Assembly: GCA_903882935.1 (NCBI GenBank)
Contig: CAIRZB010000075.1
Coordinates: 1 to 33,064, forward strand
Length of the DNA stretch: 33,064 bases
Origin: an uncultured Parafilimonas sp.
Lineage (GTDB): Bacteria; Bacteroidota; Bacteroidia; Chitinophagales; Chitinophagaceae
Direction: 5' to 3'
The notes under the pieces were generated by a model. It searched no databases, was not told where the DNA came from, and saw only the letters and a program-made list of their open reading frames with translations. Below, piece by piece: positions 16,668 through 24,517 of this stretch; the stretch's first letter is position 1; every line of letters begins with the position of its first letter. The position numbers and the translations under genes are program-made.

Positions 16668-17091
16668 TCCTGTAGAAGGTAGTATGTGTTATGGGGCGTA
16701 AAAGTATAGCAAAATATGTTGCGGTGTTGTTATAATGGCTGCAAGGCCCAAATGGATAGGATAAAAGCCGGCCGGGCCGCTTACATGGGTTAATACTATT
16801 TTTTTTATGACTATCCGCAAGTTGGTTTAGGCTAAAAAAAATTCCCGCTTACTGAATTTGTGGAGACACAAATCCGGGCGAGCACCCCCGGTTGTGTGCC
16901 CACAACCGTATTATGGGCTTGGCTATACAGCATTGGTTTTTCAAAAATATCAGTTAAACCAAATTGCGGATAGTTGTTATTTTTTGCCTACCTGTAACTT
17001 TTTGCATGCGTTAACAGTATTACAACCAGTGGGTGTTTTTAGCTGGCGGCAGGAGCGTTTTTGGTTAAATTTTGCAAAAAATATTTATATG
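16668..17091. other. long intergenic region upstream of blaI
   Basis: About 420 bases without a convincing gene. It carries a tandem hairpin cluster (16856-16908) in its centre and AT-rich DNA on both sides; the blaI promoter lies at its right end. Confidence 0.5.
16856..16908. other. tandem hairpins, possible structured RNA or protein-binding site
   Basis: Hairpin A: ATTTGTG/CACAAAT (16856-16862 with 16867-16873) closed by a GAGA tetraloop, a GNRA type favoured in RNA. Hairpin B: CCGGG/CCCGG (16874-16878 with 16887-16891). Hairpin C: CGGTTGTG/CACAACCG (16889-16896 with 16901-16908), loop TGCC. B and C share three bases and so compete, as in a two-state switch. There is no T-tract, so it is not a simple terminator. 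The direction of transcription is unknown. Confidence 0.35.
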
Positions 17092-17123
17092 TTTTTGCTA
17101 TTTGGAAACAATTGCTATTTTTG
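17092..17123 (+). promoter_or_regulatory. blaI-M56 operon promoter
   Basis: TTTTTG (17092-17097) and TATTTTTG (17116-17123) with an 18-base spacer match the phylum promoter. The operator-like palindrome begins two bases later, over the expected start site. Confidence 0.55.
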
Positions 17124-17124
17124 A

Positions 17125-17140
17125 TACGAAATAATTCGTA
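17125..17140. promoter_or_regulatory. BlaI-type operator palindrome
   Basis: TACGAAATAATTCGTA is a perfect 6-bp inverted repeat around ATAA, placed between the -7 box and the ATG of blaI. BlaI/MecI repressors bind short TAC...GTA dyads at their own promoters, so this is the obvious autoregulatory site; binding itself is an inference. Confidence 0.6.
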
Positions 17141-17143
17141 AAC

Positions 17144-17527
17144 ATGGGCATCATTAAAACAAGCAAGCCGACCGAGAGTGAGTTGGAGATACTGCAGATA
17201 CTGTGGGACCGGAGCAGCGCCACCGTTAGGGAAGTGCATGAGGAACTGAGCAAAGTAAAGGAAAGCGGTTACACTACTACCTTAAAGCTGATGCAAATTA
17301 TGTTTGAAAAAGGTTTGGTAGTGCGGGACGACAGTAGTAAAACCCATATTTACCAGCCAAACATTAGTAAGGATAAAACCCAAAAGCAATTGGTGGGTAA
17401 AATGGTAACGTCCCTGTTTGGTGGGTCCGCCTCGCAAATGGTTATGCAAGCCTTGGGTTCGCATACTACCAGCAAGGCTGAACTTGACGAAATACAAAAG
17501 TTATTAGACAACCTTAAAAAACAGTAA
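17144..17527 (+). CDS. blaI: BlaI/MecI/CopY-family transcriptional repressor
   Basis: A 127-residue winged-helix repressor. The N-terminal half has the family start (KPTESELEILQILWD) and the recognition helix region TVREVHEELSKVKESGYTTTLKLMQIMFEKGLV, followed by a DDSSKTHIYQPNIS wing. The C-terminal half is helical, for dimerisation, and contains the region that the partner protease usually cleaves. It is the first gene of a two-gene operon, with the M56 peptidase gene starting five bases later. It probably represses its own operon through the palindrome at 17125-17140. Bacteroidota members often control genes other than beta-lactamases; none of the target genes can be assigned here. Confidence 0.92.
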   Translation: MGIIKTSKPTESELEILQILWDRSSATVREVHEELSKVKESGYTTTLKLMQIMFEKGLVVRDDSSKTHIYQPNISKDKTQKQLVGKMVTSLFGGSASQMVMQALGSHTTSKAELDEIQKLLDNLKKQ

Positions 17528-17532
17528 GCATT

Positions 17533-19623
17533 ATGCAAGCATTGTCGCAATCAGCATTTTTACAGGCGTTGGGTTATGCCATAGCCAACAGTTTGTGGCA
17601 GGCGGCATTGCTTTGGTTGTTGGCCGCCCTTTTTACGGGCGTTATTAAAATGCCGGCACACTTAAAATACAAAGTAACCCTTGCTGCCCAGTTTGGTGTG
17701 TTTGTATGGTTTTTGGTAACCCTACAATTTTACTATATACGTTGCACCTTGGCGGCAGCCCAGTTGCATTACCAAGGCAACGGCAGTGCGCTGGAAGTGC
17801 ACCCCAGTATGGGCAGTTTTGCTTCGGCCTCGCTGGCCATTATTTTAAAGGGCGAAATGTTGCTGCCGTATTTATCGGTAGCCTATTTGTGCCTGCTTAT
17901 TGCTTTTGCTGTGCGTTGGGTTAAAGGCTACCGGCAAACAATGTTGATGAAAACCAGCGGGCTGCAAAAAATTGATGTGGAATGGCGCTTGTTTGTACAG
18001 CGCATCGCACATTTAATAGGCATAAAGAATCCAGTGCAAATTTATATTTCCCATTTGGTAAAAAGCCCACTAACCATAGGGTTTTTAAAGCCTTTAATAC
18101 TGGTGCCGCTGGCCAGCATCAACAACCTTACCACCAGCCAGTTGGAGGCCGTTATACTGCACGAACTTGCCCATATACGCCGGGCAGATTATTGTATAAA
18201 CATCATCCTATCCATTATAGAAACGGCATTGTTCTTTAACCCGTTTACGCAACTATTGGGCAAGATGATAAAAACAGAGCGGGAAAACAGCTGTGACGAC
18301 TGGGTGCTACAATTTCAATACGACCCATCAGCGTATGCAGAGGCCCTGTTGCGCATTGCCTACCAACAACATGCGCCCGCACTGGCCATGAACGCTGCAG
18401 CTGGCAAGGAGCAGGATTTGCTATGGCGCGTTAAAAGGATGCTAAACCAGCAAGAAAAATCGTTCCAATACCGAAACCGCCTAGTGGCTTTGTTGATGAT
18501 AACAGGTATATTAACATCGGTGGCATGGTTTCACCCAGCCATAAAAGCAGAGGCCGCCAAGCCCGTTGCTAAAGGTGGGCTACCCGTAGTTGTTGAGCCA
18601 ATGGCAACACAAGTTAACAACCCATTGTTTAACCCGTTGTCGTTTTTAAATAAACCATTACAGGCTGAGATGGACAAGGCCGTGGAAGATGCAAGGGCCG
18701 ATATACAGGAAGCAAGTGAACTTGCCATAGATAAAACAGGTGAGGTGTTTACCACCGTTGTTCCCGCCGCTTTGGAGGGTTTGCAAACCGTTAAAGTAAA
18801 TATACCCCAAATAATTAAGTCGGCCAGCAGTGGTGCGAATGAGGCGGTGGGCGGCCAGACGGACTGGGGCGTTGGCAATGATGTAAAAGCTTTAAAAGAT
18901 TCGCTAAATATTGGCAACATTATTGGTTATGCGATTAATAATGGTTTGAAAAATGTTGATTGGAAAGGGGTAAAAAAAGATATAGATGCCGCACAGGATG
19001 AATTGACGATAGGCCTTGGGGGCAAAAAACAAACCCATTTTGCCGGTGATAAGATAGGGGCTGCGGTGTTAAAAACTATCAACAAAGTAACCAATTCAAT
19101 TTTTAAAGTGAACGTTAGCCCGGCCGAAGACGACAGCAATGGCGATGATGAACAGGTTGATGTAAATGCCACCGACGGAGCAAGTATGAAAGCAAGCCGC
19201 GCCACTAAACGGGCGAGGGCAATGGAGGCAAGGCAAAAAGCTTTGCAAGTTAAACACATAGCCGACTCAATGGCAAAGGTGTATAGCCGCTTAAAACCCC
19301 AAGGCTTGTCGGGTGCGCAACTTTACACTGCCATAGTGCAACAGTTTGATAGGCAAACGCAACCAACAGTACAAACATCACCCATGGTAAACAGCTTTAC
19401 CCCCAATTACCTGCCCGCTAAATTTGATGAGAACTTACCATACAATCTCAGTATCGGAGCGGCCAACAATGTTACGGTAACAAGCAAGGGCAACTCAACG
19501 TTGGTAGCGGTAAAAGAAGACAAGGAGAATATAGACAGCTATAAGAAAAGAATTACGATTGAAACGCTTGACAGTACAGGGCAAAAGCATATTTTTCGCG
19601 TAACATTTGAGATGTACCAATAG
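17533..19623 (+). CDS. M56-family (BlaR1-like) membrane zinc peptidase
   Basis: A 696-residue sensor-protease predicted to cleave the BlaI repressor when stimulated. The N-terminal 335 residues form the M56 domain, with hydrophobic segments near 10-38, 48-68, 100-128 and 313-333. The zinc site is H210-E-L-A-H214 with third ligand Glu251 in TERENSCDDW. The remaining ~360 residues are not the penicillin-binding domain of BlaR1: they are rich in Ala, Asp, Lys and Asn, partly low-complexity (KASRATKRARAMEARQKAL), and end in a beta-rich segment. The inducing signal therefore differs from beta-lactams and is unknown. Translation probably couples to blaI, and a strong terminator follows. Confidence 0.9.
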   Translation: MQALSQSAFLQALGYAIANSLWQAALLWLLAALFTGVIKMPAHLKYKVTLAAQFGVFVWFLVTLQFYYIRCTLAAAQLHYQGNGSALEVHPSMGSFASASLAIILKGEMLLPYLSVAYLCLLIAFAVRWVKGYRQTMLMKTSGLQKIDVEWRLFVQRIAHLIGIKNPVQIYISHLVKSPLTIGFLKPLILVPLASINNLTTSQLEAVILHELAHIRRADYCINIILSIIETALFFNPFTQLLGKMIKTERENSCDDWVLQFQYDPSAYAEALLRIAYQQHAPALAMNAAAGKEQDLLWRVKRMLNQQEKSFQYRNRLVALLMITGILTSVAWFHPAIKAEAAKPVAKGGLPVVVEPMATQVNNPLFNPLSFLNKPLQAEMDKAVEDARADIQEASELAIDKTGEVFTTVVPAALEGLQTVKVNIPQIIKSASSGANEAVGGQTDWGVGNDVKALKDSLNIGNIIGYAINNGLKNVDWKGVKKDIDAAQDELTIGLGGKKQTHFAGDKIGAAVLKTINKVTNSIFKVNVSPAEDDSNGDDEQVDVNATDGASMKASRATKRARAMEARQKALQVKHIADSMAKVYSRLKPQGLSGAQLYTAIVQQFDRQTQPTVQTSPMVNSFTPNYLPAKFDENLPYNLSIGAANNVTVTSKGNSTLVAVKEDKENIDSYKKRITIETLDSTGQKHIFRVTFEMYQ

Positions 19624-19638
19624 GTAATTGTTTCCCGG

Positions 19639-19684
19639 TTATAAACAATAATGCCCCGCGTAAGTGGGGCATTATTGTTTATAA
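19639..19684 (+). terminator. strong intrinsic terminator of the blaI-M56 operon
   Basis: A perfect 19-bp stem (19639-19657 paired with 19666-19684), GCCCC/GGGGC at the top and an 8-base loop, followed by TTTTAT. It lies 16 bases after the M56 stop codon. Confidence 0.88.
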
Positions 19685-19745
19685 TTTTATGCTAAGGTTT
19701 ACAAAAACATAGCCACTGCAATAAATCTTATCGGGCATGCCGGGT

Positions 19746-20522
19746 TTACCCCCGGGTATTATGCACCCAGCCCAGCAGTTCATCATGGATTTTGCCGTTG
19801 GTAGCCAGTATGCCCGGTTGGTAGGGGTTGTAGTAATTGCCCTTTAAATCGGTAACCTTACCACCTGCTTCTTCCACTATTAAAAACCCGGCGGCACTGT
19901 CCCAGGCTTGTAGTTTGTGTTCATAAAAACCGTCAAACCGGCCGGCGGCAACATAGCAAAGGTCAATGGCAGCACTGCCCAGGCGGCGCACAGGCACGCC
20001 GCTTTTAATAAGTCTGCTAAATACTTCCAAGGGGCCGTTGGGCATGTCCAAATAAGTATAGGGAAAACCTGTGGCCAGGCAGCTGGTGGCAACCTCGGTT
20101 TTATTGCTAACGTGTATTATTTGGTCGTTTAACGTGGCACCAAAGCCGCGTTGCGCAAAAAACAGTTCATTAATAAATGGGTTGTACACAGCACCTATCT
20201 CCATTTTGCCATCTACTTCAACCCCAATGCTAATGCAGCACATGGGTATGCTGTTGGCATAGTTAATGGTGCCGTCAATGGGGTCTATAATCCATTTGTA
20301 CACTGAGTCCTGCACAATTTCGCCAACTTCTTCACTCAAAATAAAGTGTTCGGGGTAATCAGCTTTAATTATATCTATAATGGCTTTTTCGCTTTTATGG
20401 TCAACTTCGGTAACAAGGTTATTGATGCCTTCTTTGTTGCTAATGGTAAATGGCTGGTTAAAATTTTCTTTCAAAATAACTGCCGCAGCTTCAATGGCTT
20501 TTAATAAGGTTTGTTTAAGCAT
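19746..20522 (-). CDS. suhB: inositol monophosphatase family protein
   Basis: A 258-residue Mg2+/Li+-sensitive phosphatase of the IMPase family, which hydrolyses inositol-1-phosphate or related sugar phosphates; some members act as 3'-phosphoadenosine phosphatases (CysQ). Metal-site motifs are all present: LVTEVD (Asp41), ILSEE (Glu64, Glu65), WIIDPIDGTINYA (Asp80, Asp83) and AWDSAAG (Asp208), followed by EEAGG. The spacing and length are standard. The exact substrate cannot be fixed, so the symbol is only the family name. It is transcribed away from the M56 operon and separated from the upstream aldo/keto reductase by a hairpin. Confidence 0.88.
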   Translation of the reverse strand: MLKQTLLKAIEAAAVILKENFNQPFTISNKEGINNLVTEVDHKSEKAIIDIIKADYPEHFILSEEVGEIVQDSVYKWIIDPIDGTINYANSIPMCCISIGVEVDGKMEIGAVYNPFINELFFAQRGFGATLNDQIIHVSNKTEVATSCLATGFPYTYLDMPNGPLEVFSRLIKSGVPVRRLGSAAIDLCYVAAGRFDGFYEHKLQAWDSAAGFLIVEEAGGKVTDLKGNYYNPYQPGILATNGKIHDELLGWVHNTRG

Positions 20523-20595
20523 GCCGCAAATTTAGCGTTTGGCCACGTAAAAAAGTTGATAATTGTTAGGTAGGTAGGGGCCTTTTGTTAACTGG

Positions 20596-20647
20596 GATGC
20601 AAAGCAAAACCCCATAACGACTTTTTTAAAAGGCTGTTACGGGGTTT
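20596..20647 (-). terminator. terminator of the aldo/keto reductase gene
   Basis: An 11-bp stem with one mismatch, AAACCCC-a-TAAC (20607-20618) with GTTA-c-GGGGTTT (20636-20647), and a 17-base loop, followed on the minus strand by a T-rich tract (TTTTGCTTT read across the stem end). Confidence 0.55.
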
Positions 20648-20667
20648 ATATACAGGTATGTTGCTTG

Positions 20668-21657
20668 TTACTTGTTTACTGAGGCCATCATTGCCTCCGG
20701 ATAACGTGTGCCGGCCGCTGTGCCCAGTGGGGCTATCGCATTTATCTCTGCCAATTCAGCCTCCGAAAATACCACCTTCAGCGCACCTAGGTTGTCTTCT
20801 AAATATTTAATGCGCTTGGTACCCGGTATGGGAAAAATGTGGCCACCTTGTGCCAGTACCCAAGCCAGTGCCAGTTGGGCGGCCGTACAGTTTTTGCGCA
20901 CTGCCAATGCCTCCAATTTTTCCACGAGTTGCAGATTTTTGGCAAAGTTTTCACGTTGGAAGCGGGGGGAGAACCTGCGGTAGTCGTCTGCCGCAAAATC
21001 GTCAAACTTTTTTATCTGGCCGGTTAAAAAGCCCCTGCCCAGGGGGCTATAGGCCACAAACGCAATACCCAGTTGGCGGCAGGTTTCCAGCAATTCTTCC
21101 TCAGGTTCCCTGCTCCAGAGGGAGTATTCGGTTTGCAGTGCGGTGATTGGGTGTATGGAATGCGCCCGCCGCAAGGTATCAGCCGACACTTCCGAAAGGC
21201 CGATGCCTTTAATCTTTCCCTCGGTAACCAGCTCAGCCATGGCACCCACGGTTTCTTCAATAGGGGTGTCTGGGTCTTTGCGGTGCAGGTAATATAGGTC
21301 AATCACATCAACATCCAGCCGTTTAAGGCTACCCTCGCAGCTGGCTTTTACATATGCCGGTTGTCCGTTTACGCCCCTTTTGGCCGGGTTTGCCAAGTCG
21401 CGCACAATACCAAACTTCGTGGCCAGCGTTATTTTATGGCGGAAGCCCTTAATGGCCTGGCCAACCAGTATTTCGTTCTTGTATGGGCCGTACATGTCGG
21501 CCGTGTCAAAGAAAGTAATACCCAGTTCAATGGCGCGGTGTATGGTTTTTATCGACTCGGCGTCGTCCCCTGCACCGTAAAATTCGCTCATACCCATGCA
21601 GCCCAAGCCCAACTGGCTGGCCGTTAGCCCTTGCGTGCCTAAATGTTTTATTTGCAT
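20668..21657 (-). CDS. aldo/keto reductase
   Basis: A 329-residue NADPH-dependent oxidoreductase with a TIM-barrel fold, acting on aldehydes or ketones in the cytosol. The catalytic tetrad is complete: Asp51 and Tyr56 in [10 protein letters not shown], Lys81 in LATKFG, His125 in YYLHRKD. The C-terminal NADPH-binding segment is [16 protein letters not shown]. It resembles the YhdN/AKR13-type group by its [14 protein letters not shown] start. The open frame runs 22 codons further upstream, but that part is translated from the tandem repeats at 21674 onward; the ATG at 21657 is the true start. It is monocistronic. Confidence 0.93.
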   Translation of the reverse strand: MQIKHLGTQGLTASQLGLGCMGMSEFYGAGDDAESIKTIHRAIELGITFFDTADMYGPYKNEILVGQAIKGFRHKITLATKFGIVRDLANPAKRGVNGQPAYVKASCEGSLKRLDVDVIDLYYLHRKDPDTPIEETVGAMAELVTEGKIKGIGLSEVSADTLRRAHSIHPITALQTEYSLWSREPEEELLETCRQLGIAFVAYSPLGRGFLTGQIKKFDDFAADDYRRFSPRFQRENFAKNLQLVEKLEALAVRKNCTAAQLALAWVLAQGGHIFPIPGTKRIKYLEDNLGALKVVFSEAELAEINAIAPLGTAAGTRYPEAMMASVNK

Positions 21658-21673
21658 ACTTGTGTGTTTTTTA

Positions 21674-21825
21674 CGTGAAACGTGAATGTCGTCAAACGTG
21701 AATCGTGAAACGTCAATCGTCAATTGTCAATCGTGAAACGTGAATGTCGTCAAACGTGAATCGTGAAACGTCAATCGTCAATTGTCAATCGTGAAACGTG
21801 AATGTCGTCAAACGAGAATCGTGAA
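21674..21825. repeat. 58-bp tandem repeat, 2.6 copies
   Basis: Two identical copies (21674-21731, 21732-21789) and a partial third (21790-about 21825, one base changed before it diverges). Each unit is itself built from variants of short words such as CGTGAAA, CGTCAAA, CGTGAAT and CGTCAAT. It lies just upstream of the aldo/keto reductase start. It is not CRISPR: copies are contiguous, without spacers. Confidence 0.95.
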
Positions 21826-21830
21826 TATTG

Positions 21831-21928
21831 AAAGTGCAAGCTTATGATAGCAAAAAGCCTCGCCTTAACTCTCAAATGTAAATGTTTTGGTGCTAATCCG
21901 TCCGATGTACATGTTGGATTTCCTATTT
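21831..21928. other. central spacer of the repeat island
   Basis: About 100 bases between the tandem repeat and its inverted counterpart. No gene, hairpin or promoter could be assigned. Confidence 0.5.
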
Positions 21929-22043
21929 CATGATTCTCGGTTCCCTTTATTCACCTTTCACGACATTCACGATTCCCTATACACGCTTCACGATATTCCC
22001 GTTTCACGGAATTCCCGTTTGACGATTGACGTTTCACGTTTCG
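21929..22043. repeat. degenerate block, inverted relative to the 58-bp repeats
   Basis: Read on the minus strand this block uses the same word set as 21674-21825. It shares an exact 20-base match (CGTGAAACGTCAATCGTCAA, 22017-22036 on the minus strand) and also CGTGAATGTCGT and CGAGAATC. The order of the inner words mirrors the left block, so the two blocks could pair over much of their length. Confidence 0.8.
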
Positions 22044-22162
22044 GGTCCTGCCAGTGGCAAATATGGGGCCAATCGCTAAAATGTTATCGGTAAAATTGGC
22101 ATGGTGGTATTTAATTTGTAGTTTTATATCAAATGAGAAAAAGCACTAAGCCTAATTAGTGT

Positions 22163-22170
22163 TAGTTTTG
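22163..22170 (+). promoter_or_regulatory. -7 promoter box for the GH3-like gene
   Basis: TAGTTTTG matches TAnnTTTG, 26 bases upstream of the ATG at 22197; the -33 region is poor. Confidence 0.4.
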
Positions 22171-22196
22171 CACATCACTAAAATACATGCTTATAA

Positions 22197-23729
22197 ATGG
22201 CATTGTTTGATATAAGATTACCCAAAGGGTTTGCCAGGGCTTTACGGTTGCCGCAGAACAATGCGCGTAGGCAACAATTGCAGGTGTTGAAAAAACTGCT
22301 ACGCAAAGCGCGTTTTACCGAATTTGGCCAAGAATACCGTTTTGACGAAATATTAATGTGCAAGCAACCCGGCAAAAAGTTTCAGCAGGTGGTGCCTTCG
22401 TACAATTACAGCAGCATTTACAAGCAATGGTGGCACCGTACCTTGGAAGGTATACCCGATGTCTGCTGGCCCGGAAAAATAAAATATTACGCGCTTAGCA
22501 GCGGCACCAGTGAGGCCGCCAGTAAGTACCTGCCCATTACCAACGACCTGCTGAAGGGCAACCGCTTGGTGATGGTAAAGCAGTTGCTCAGCCTGCGCAC
22601 GTACCAGGATATACAGGTAAAAGCAATCGGCAAAGGCTGGTTGATGATAGGGGGCAGCACCGCACTGCAAAAAGGCGGCGGCTACTATGCAGGCGACCTA
22701 AGCGGCATTACCGCCAAAAAAGTGCCTTTTTGGTTTCAACCGTTTTACAAGCCGGGCAAAAAAATTGCCAAGGTAAAAGACTGGGAAACAAAACTGGAAG
22801 AGATTGTAGAAAAGGCCCCCGAATGGGATATTGGCTTTGTAGTGGGCGTACCGGCCTGGATTCAACTGGTGATGGAACGTATTATTGAACGTTACAAGTT
22901 AGAAAATATACACGAATTATGGCCTAACTTGGCTTTTTACGTGCACGGCGGGGTAAGCTTTGAACCATACAAAAAAGGGTTTGAAAAATTGTTGGGCAAG
23001 CCCCTTACCTACATTGAAACCTACTTGGCCAGCGAGGGCTTTATCGCTTACCAAAGCAGGCAGCATGCCAAAGGCATGCGCTTAGTAACCAATGAACACA
23101 TATTTTTTGAGTTTGTGCCTTTTAACCACAAAAATTTTGATGCCAACGGCGATTTAATACCCGGCCACGAGGCATGCATGATACACGAAGTGGCCGAAGG
23201 TATAGATTATGCCATATTGCTGAGCACTGCAGCCGGGGCCTGGCGGTACCTTATTGGGGACACTGTAAGGTTTACAGACAAGGAAAAATGTGAGATCATC
23301 ATCACTGGCAGAACCAAACATTTTTTAAGCTTGGTTGGCGAGCACCTGAGTGTTGACAACATGACGCGCGCCGTGCAACTTGCCAGCGAAGAACTGAATA
23401 TATCCATCCCTGAGTTTACCGTGGCTGGCGTACCTTACGGCAACTTTTTTGCCCACCACTGGTTTGTTGCCTGTAACGACAATGTGAACACCGAGGCGCT
23501 GCGCCTGGCCATTGACCAAAAGCTGAAAGACTTGAACGATGACTATGCCGTTGAGCGCGGCAGTGCCTTGAAAGAGGTGTTGCTGGACGTGCTGAGCGAG
23601 GAGCAGTTCATGGACTTTATGAAAGCGAAAGGCAAAATTGGTGGGCAGCACAAATTTCCCCGAGTGCTTAAAGGCAAGATGTTGGAAGACTGGCAGTTGT
23701 TTTTACGGGGGGAGTTGGTGAGTGTGTAA
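22197..23729 (+). CDS. GH3-family (auxin-responsive GH3-like) adenylate-forming enzyme
   Basis: A 510-residue member of the ANL acyl-adenylating superfamily, of the bacterial GH3 branch. Plant members join amino acids to hormone acids through an acyl-AMP intermediate; bacterial substrates are mostly unknown. ATP-binding motif 1 is LSSGTSEAASKYLPIT (100-115), motif 2 is YIETYLASEGFIAY (272-285) and motif 3 is WRYLIGDTVRFT (349-360), followed by the hinge segment IIITGRTKHFLSLVGEHLS and a C-terminal lid domain. All three nucleotide motifs are intact, so activity is expected. It is a single gene with its own promoter, converging on the damaged small gene at 23734. Confidence 0.9.
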   Translation: MALFDIRLPKGFARALRLPQNNARRQQLQVLKKLLRKARFTEFGQEYRFDEILMCKQPGKKFQQVVPSYNYSSIYKQWWHRTLEGIPDVCWPGKIKYYALSSGTSEAASKYLPITNDLLKGNRLVMVKQLLSLRTYQDIQVKAIGKGWLMIGGSTALQKGGGYYAGDLSGITAKKVPFWFQPFYKPGKKIAKVKDWETKLEEIVEKAPEWDIGFVVGVPAWIQLVMERIIERYKLENIHELWPNLAFYVHGGVSFEPYKKGFEKLLGKPLTYIETYLASEGFIAYQSRQHAKGMRLVTNEHIFFEFVPFNHKNFDANGDLIPGHEACMIHEVAEGIDYAILLSTAAGAWRYLIGDTVRFTDKEKCEIIITGRTKHFLSLVGEHLSVDNMTRAVQLASEELNISIPEFTVAGVPYGNFFAHHWFVACNDNVNTEALRLAIDQKLKDLNDDYAVERGSALKEVLLDVLSEEQFMDFMKAKGKIGGQHKFPRVLKGKMLEDWQLFLRGELVSV

Positions 23730-23733
23730 GTGG

Positions 23734-24198
23734 TCAAAAAAAGATCAAAAAGGCCTTTTTGCCAAATTTGTCATTAAGCCTGAAGAGCCCGAAAATGATT
23801 ATTACAAGTATTACTAGGATGGCCAAATGAAGCACTGTATTGTTTTCTGCTTCATTTGGCCTTTCTATTAAAAAGAAATCATAACTTTTACTGTAAAGGA
23901 CTGATACATTATCTCCGGCCTTGTAATCAATGTTGTCAATTGGCTAATACGTGACCTCACACAAATTGCCATTGTAATGAAATGAAAGGTAATTTGTTCA
24001 GCCACTGATGACGTTATCAATCTTAACGGTAATTTTTTGCCTCTTGGTTATCGCGTCGTTTGACTCTGCGTTTCTGTAAACTTGCGCAACTACAAATGAG
24101 GCAAAAATTAAGGCACCAATTGTATAAATAATTACTTTTTGGCCATTTGGGTATTCGACGTTTTGTTTTTGTTGAAAACGGTTTGCATTCTTGCTCAT
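23734..24198 (-). pseudogene. small two-TM membrane protein (DUF3592-like) interrupted by two in-frame stops
   Basis: The minus-strand frame from ATG 24198 runs 154 codons to TGA 23734-23736, broken only by TGA at 23998-24000 and TAG at 23944-23946. Part 1 (66 aa) has TM1 (VIIYTIGALIFASFVVAQVY) and ends in DNVISG. The bridge between stops reads TNYLSFHYNGNLCEVTY. Part 3 begins PIDNIDYKAGDNVSVLYS and has TM2 (VLHLAILVILVIIIFGLF) and a basic tail. The layout TM, beta domain with a YKxGDxVxVLY motif, TM is that of DUF3592-type proteins. Both stops can arise by one C-to-T change (CGA to TGA, CAG to TAG). There are no frameshifts, and the promoter is intact. It is most likely a recently inactivated gene; a stand-alone 66-aa product or readthrough is possible. 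Confidence 0.72.
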
Positions 24199-24517
24199 GT
24201 TAAGAGAGTTGTTGTCCCGATATTTTGAAGCAAAACTATCCTAAAAAAGGAAGTCAATCGAAAAAGGGCATTAAGGCTACTCGTGGTTCTTTTGACGACG
24301 TTGGTTTTTTCTTTCCCTCATTCCCACAATATTTGTACTTTCGTTTCGGAGTCCGCAAAACGATGTAACCATCCCCGCGGAATTTACAACCAAACTGTAG
24401 GTAATATGAGCATCTGCTAGTGCCTGGGTTAAACAGGCCACGATTTTACTGGTTTCTTTTCTAACAGCATACATGCTGGCTATAGTACCATTTATTTCAT
24501 TCAACTAATTATTACAA
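24199..24517. other. intergenic region between the interrupted gene and MATE
   Basis: Apart from the promoter at 24231-24264, this holds one minus-strand frame of 75 codons (24277-24504). It has no family motif, no ribosome site and an odd composition, so I do not call it a gene. Confidence 0.4.
24231..24264 (-). promoter_or_regulatory. promoter of the interrupted DUF3592-like gene
   Basis: On the minus strand, TTTTCG (24259-24264) and TAGTTTTG (24231-24238) are 20 bases apart; the -7 box is a full consensus match and the -33 box has one change from TTTTTG. The predicted leader is about 25 bases. Confidence 0.5.

Noticed and set aside
21658-21723. N-terminal extension of the aldo/keto reductase frame (22 codons)
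   Set aside because: It is translated from the tandem repeats; the family start [17 protein letters not shown] begins at 21657.
21674-21825. CRISPR array
   Set aside because: The repeats are directly contiguous and internally repetitive, with no unique spacers and no cas genes nearby.
23746-23759. AAAAAGGCCTTTTT palindrome as terminator between GH3 and the interrupted gene
   Set aside because: It is a loop-less palindrome inside the last codons of the minus-strand gene; a hairpin with a proper loop cannot form.
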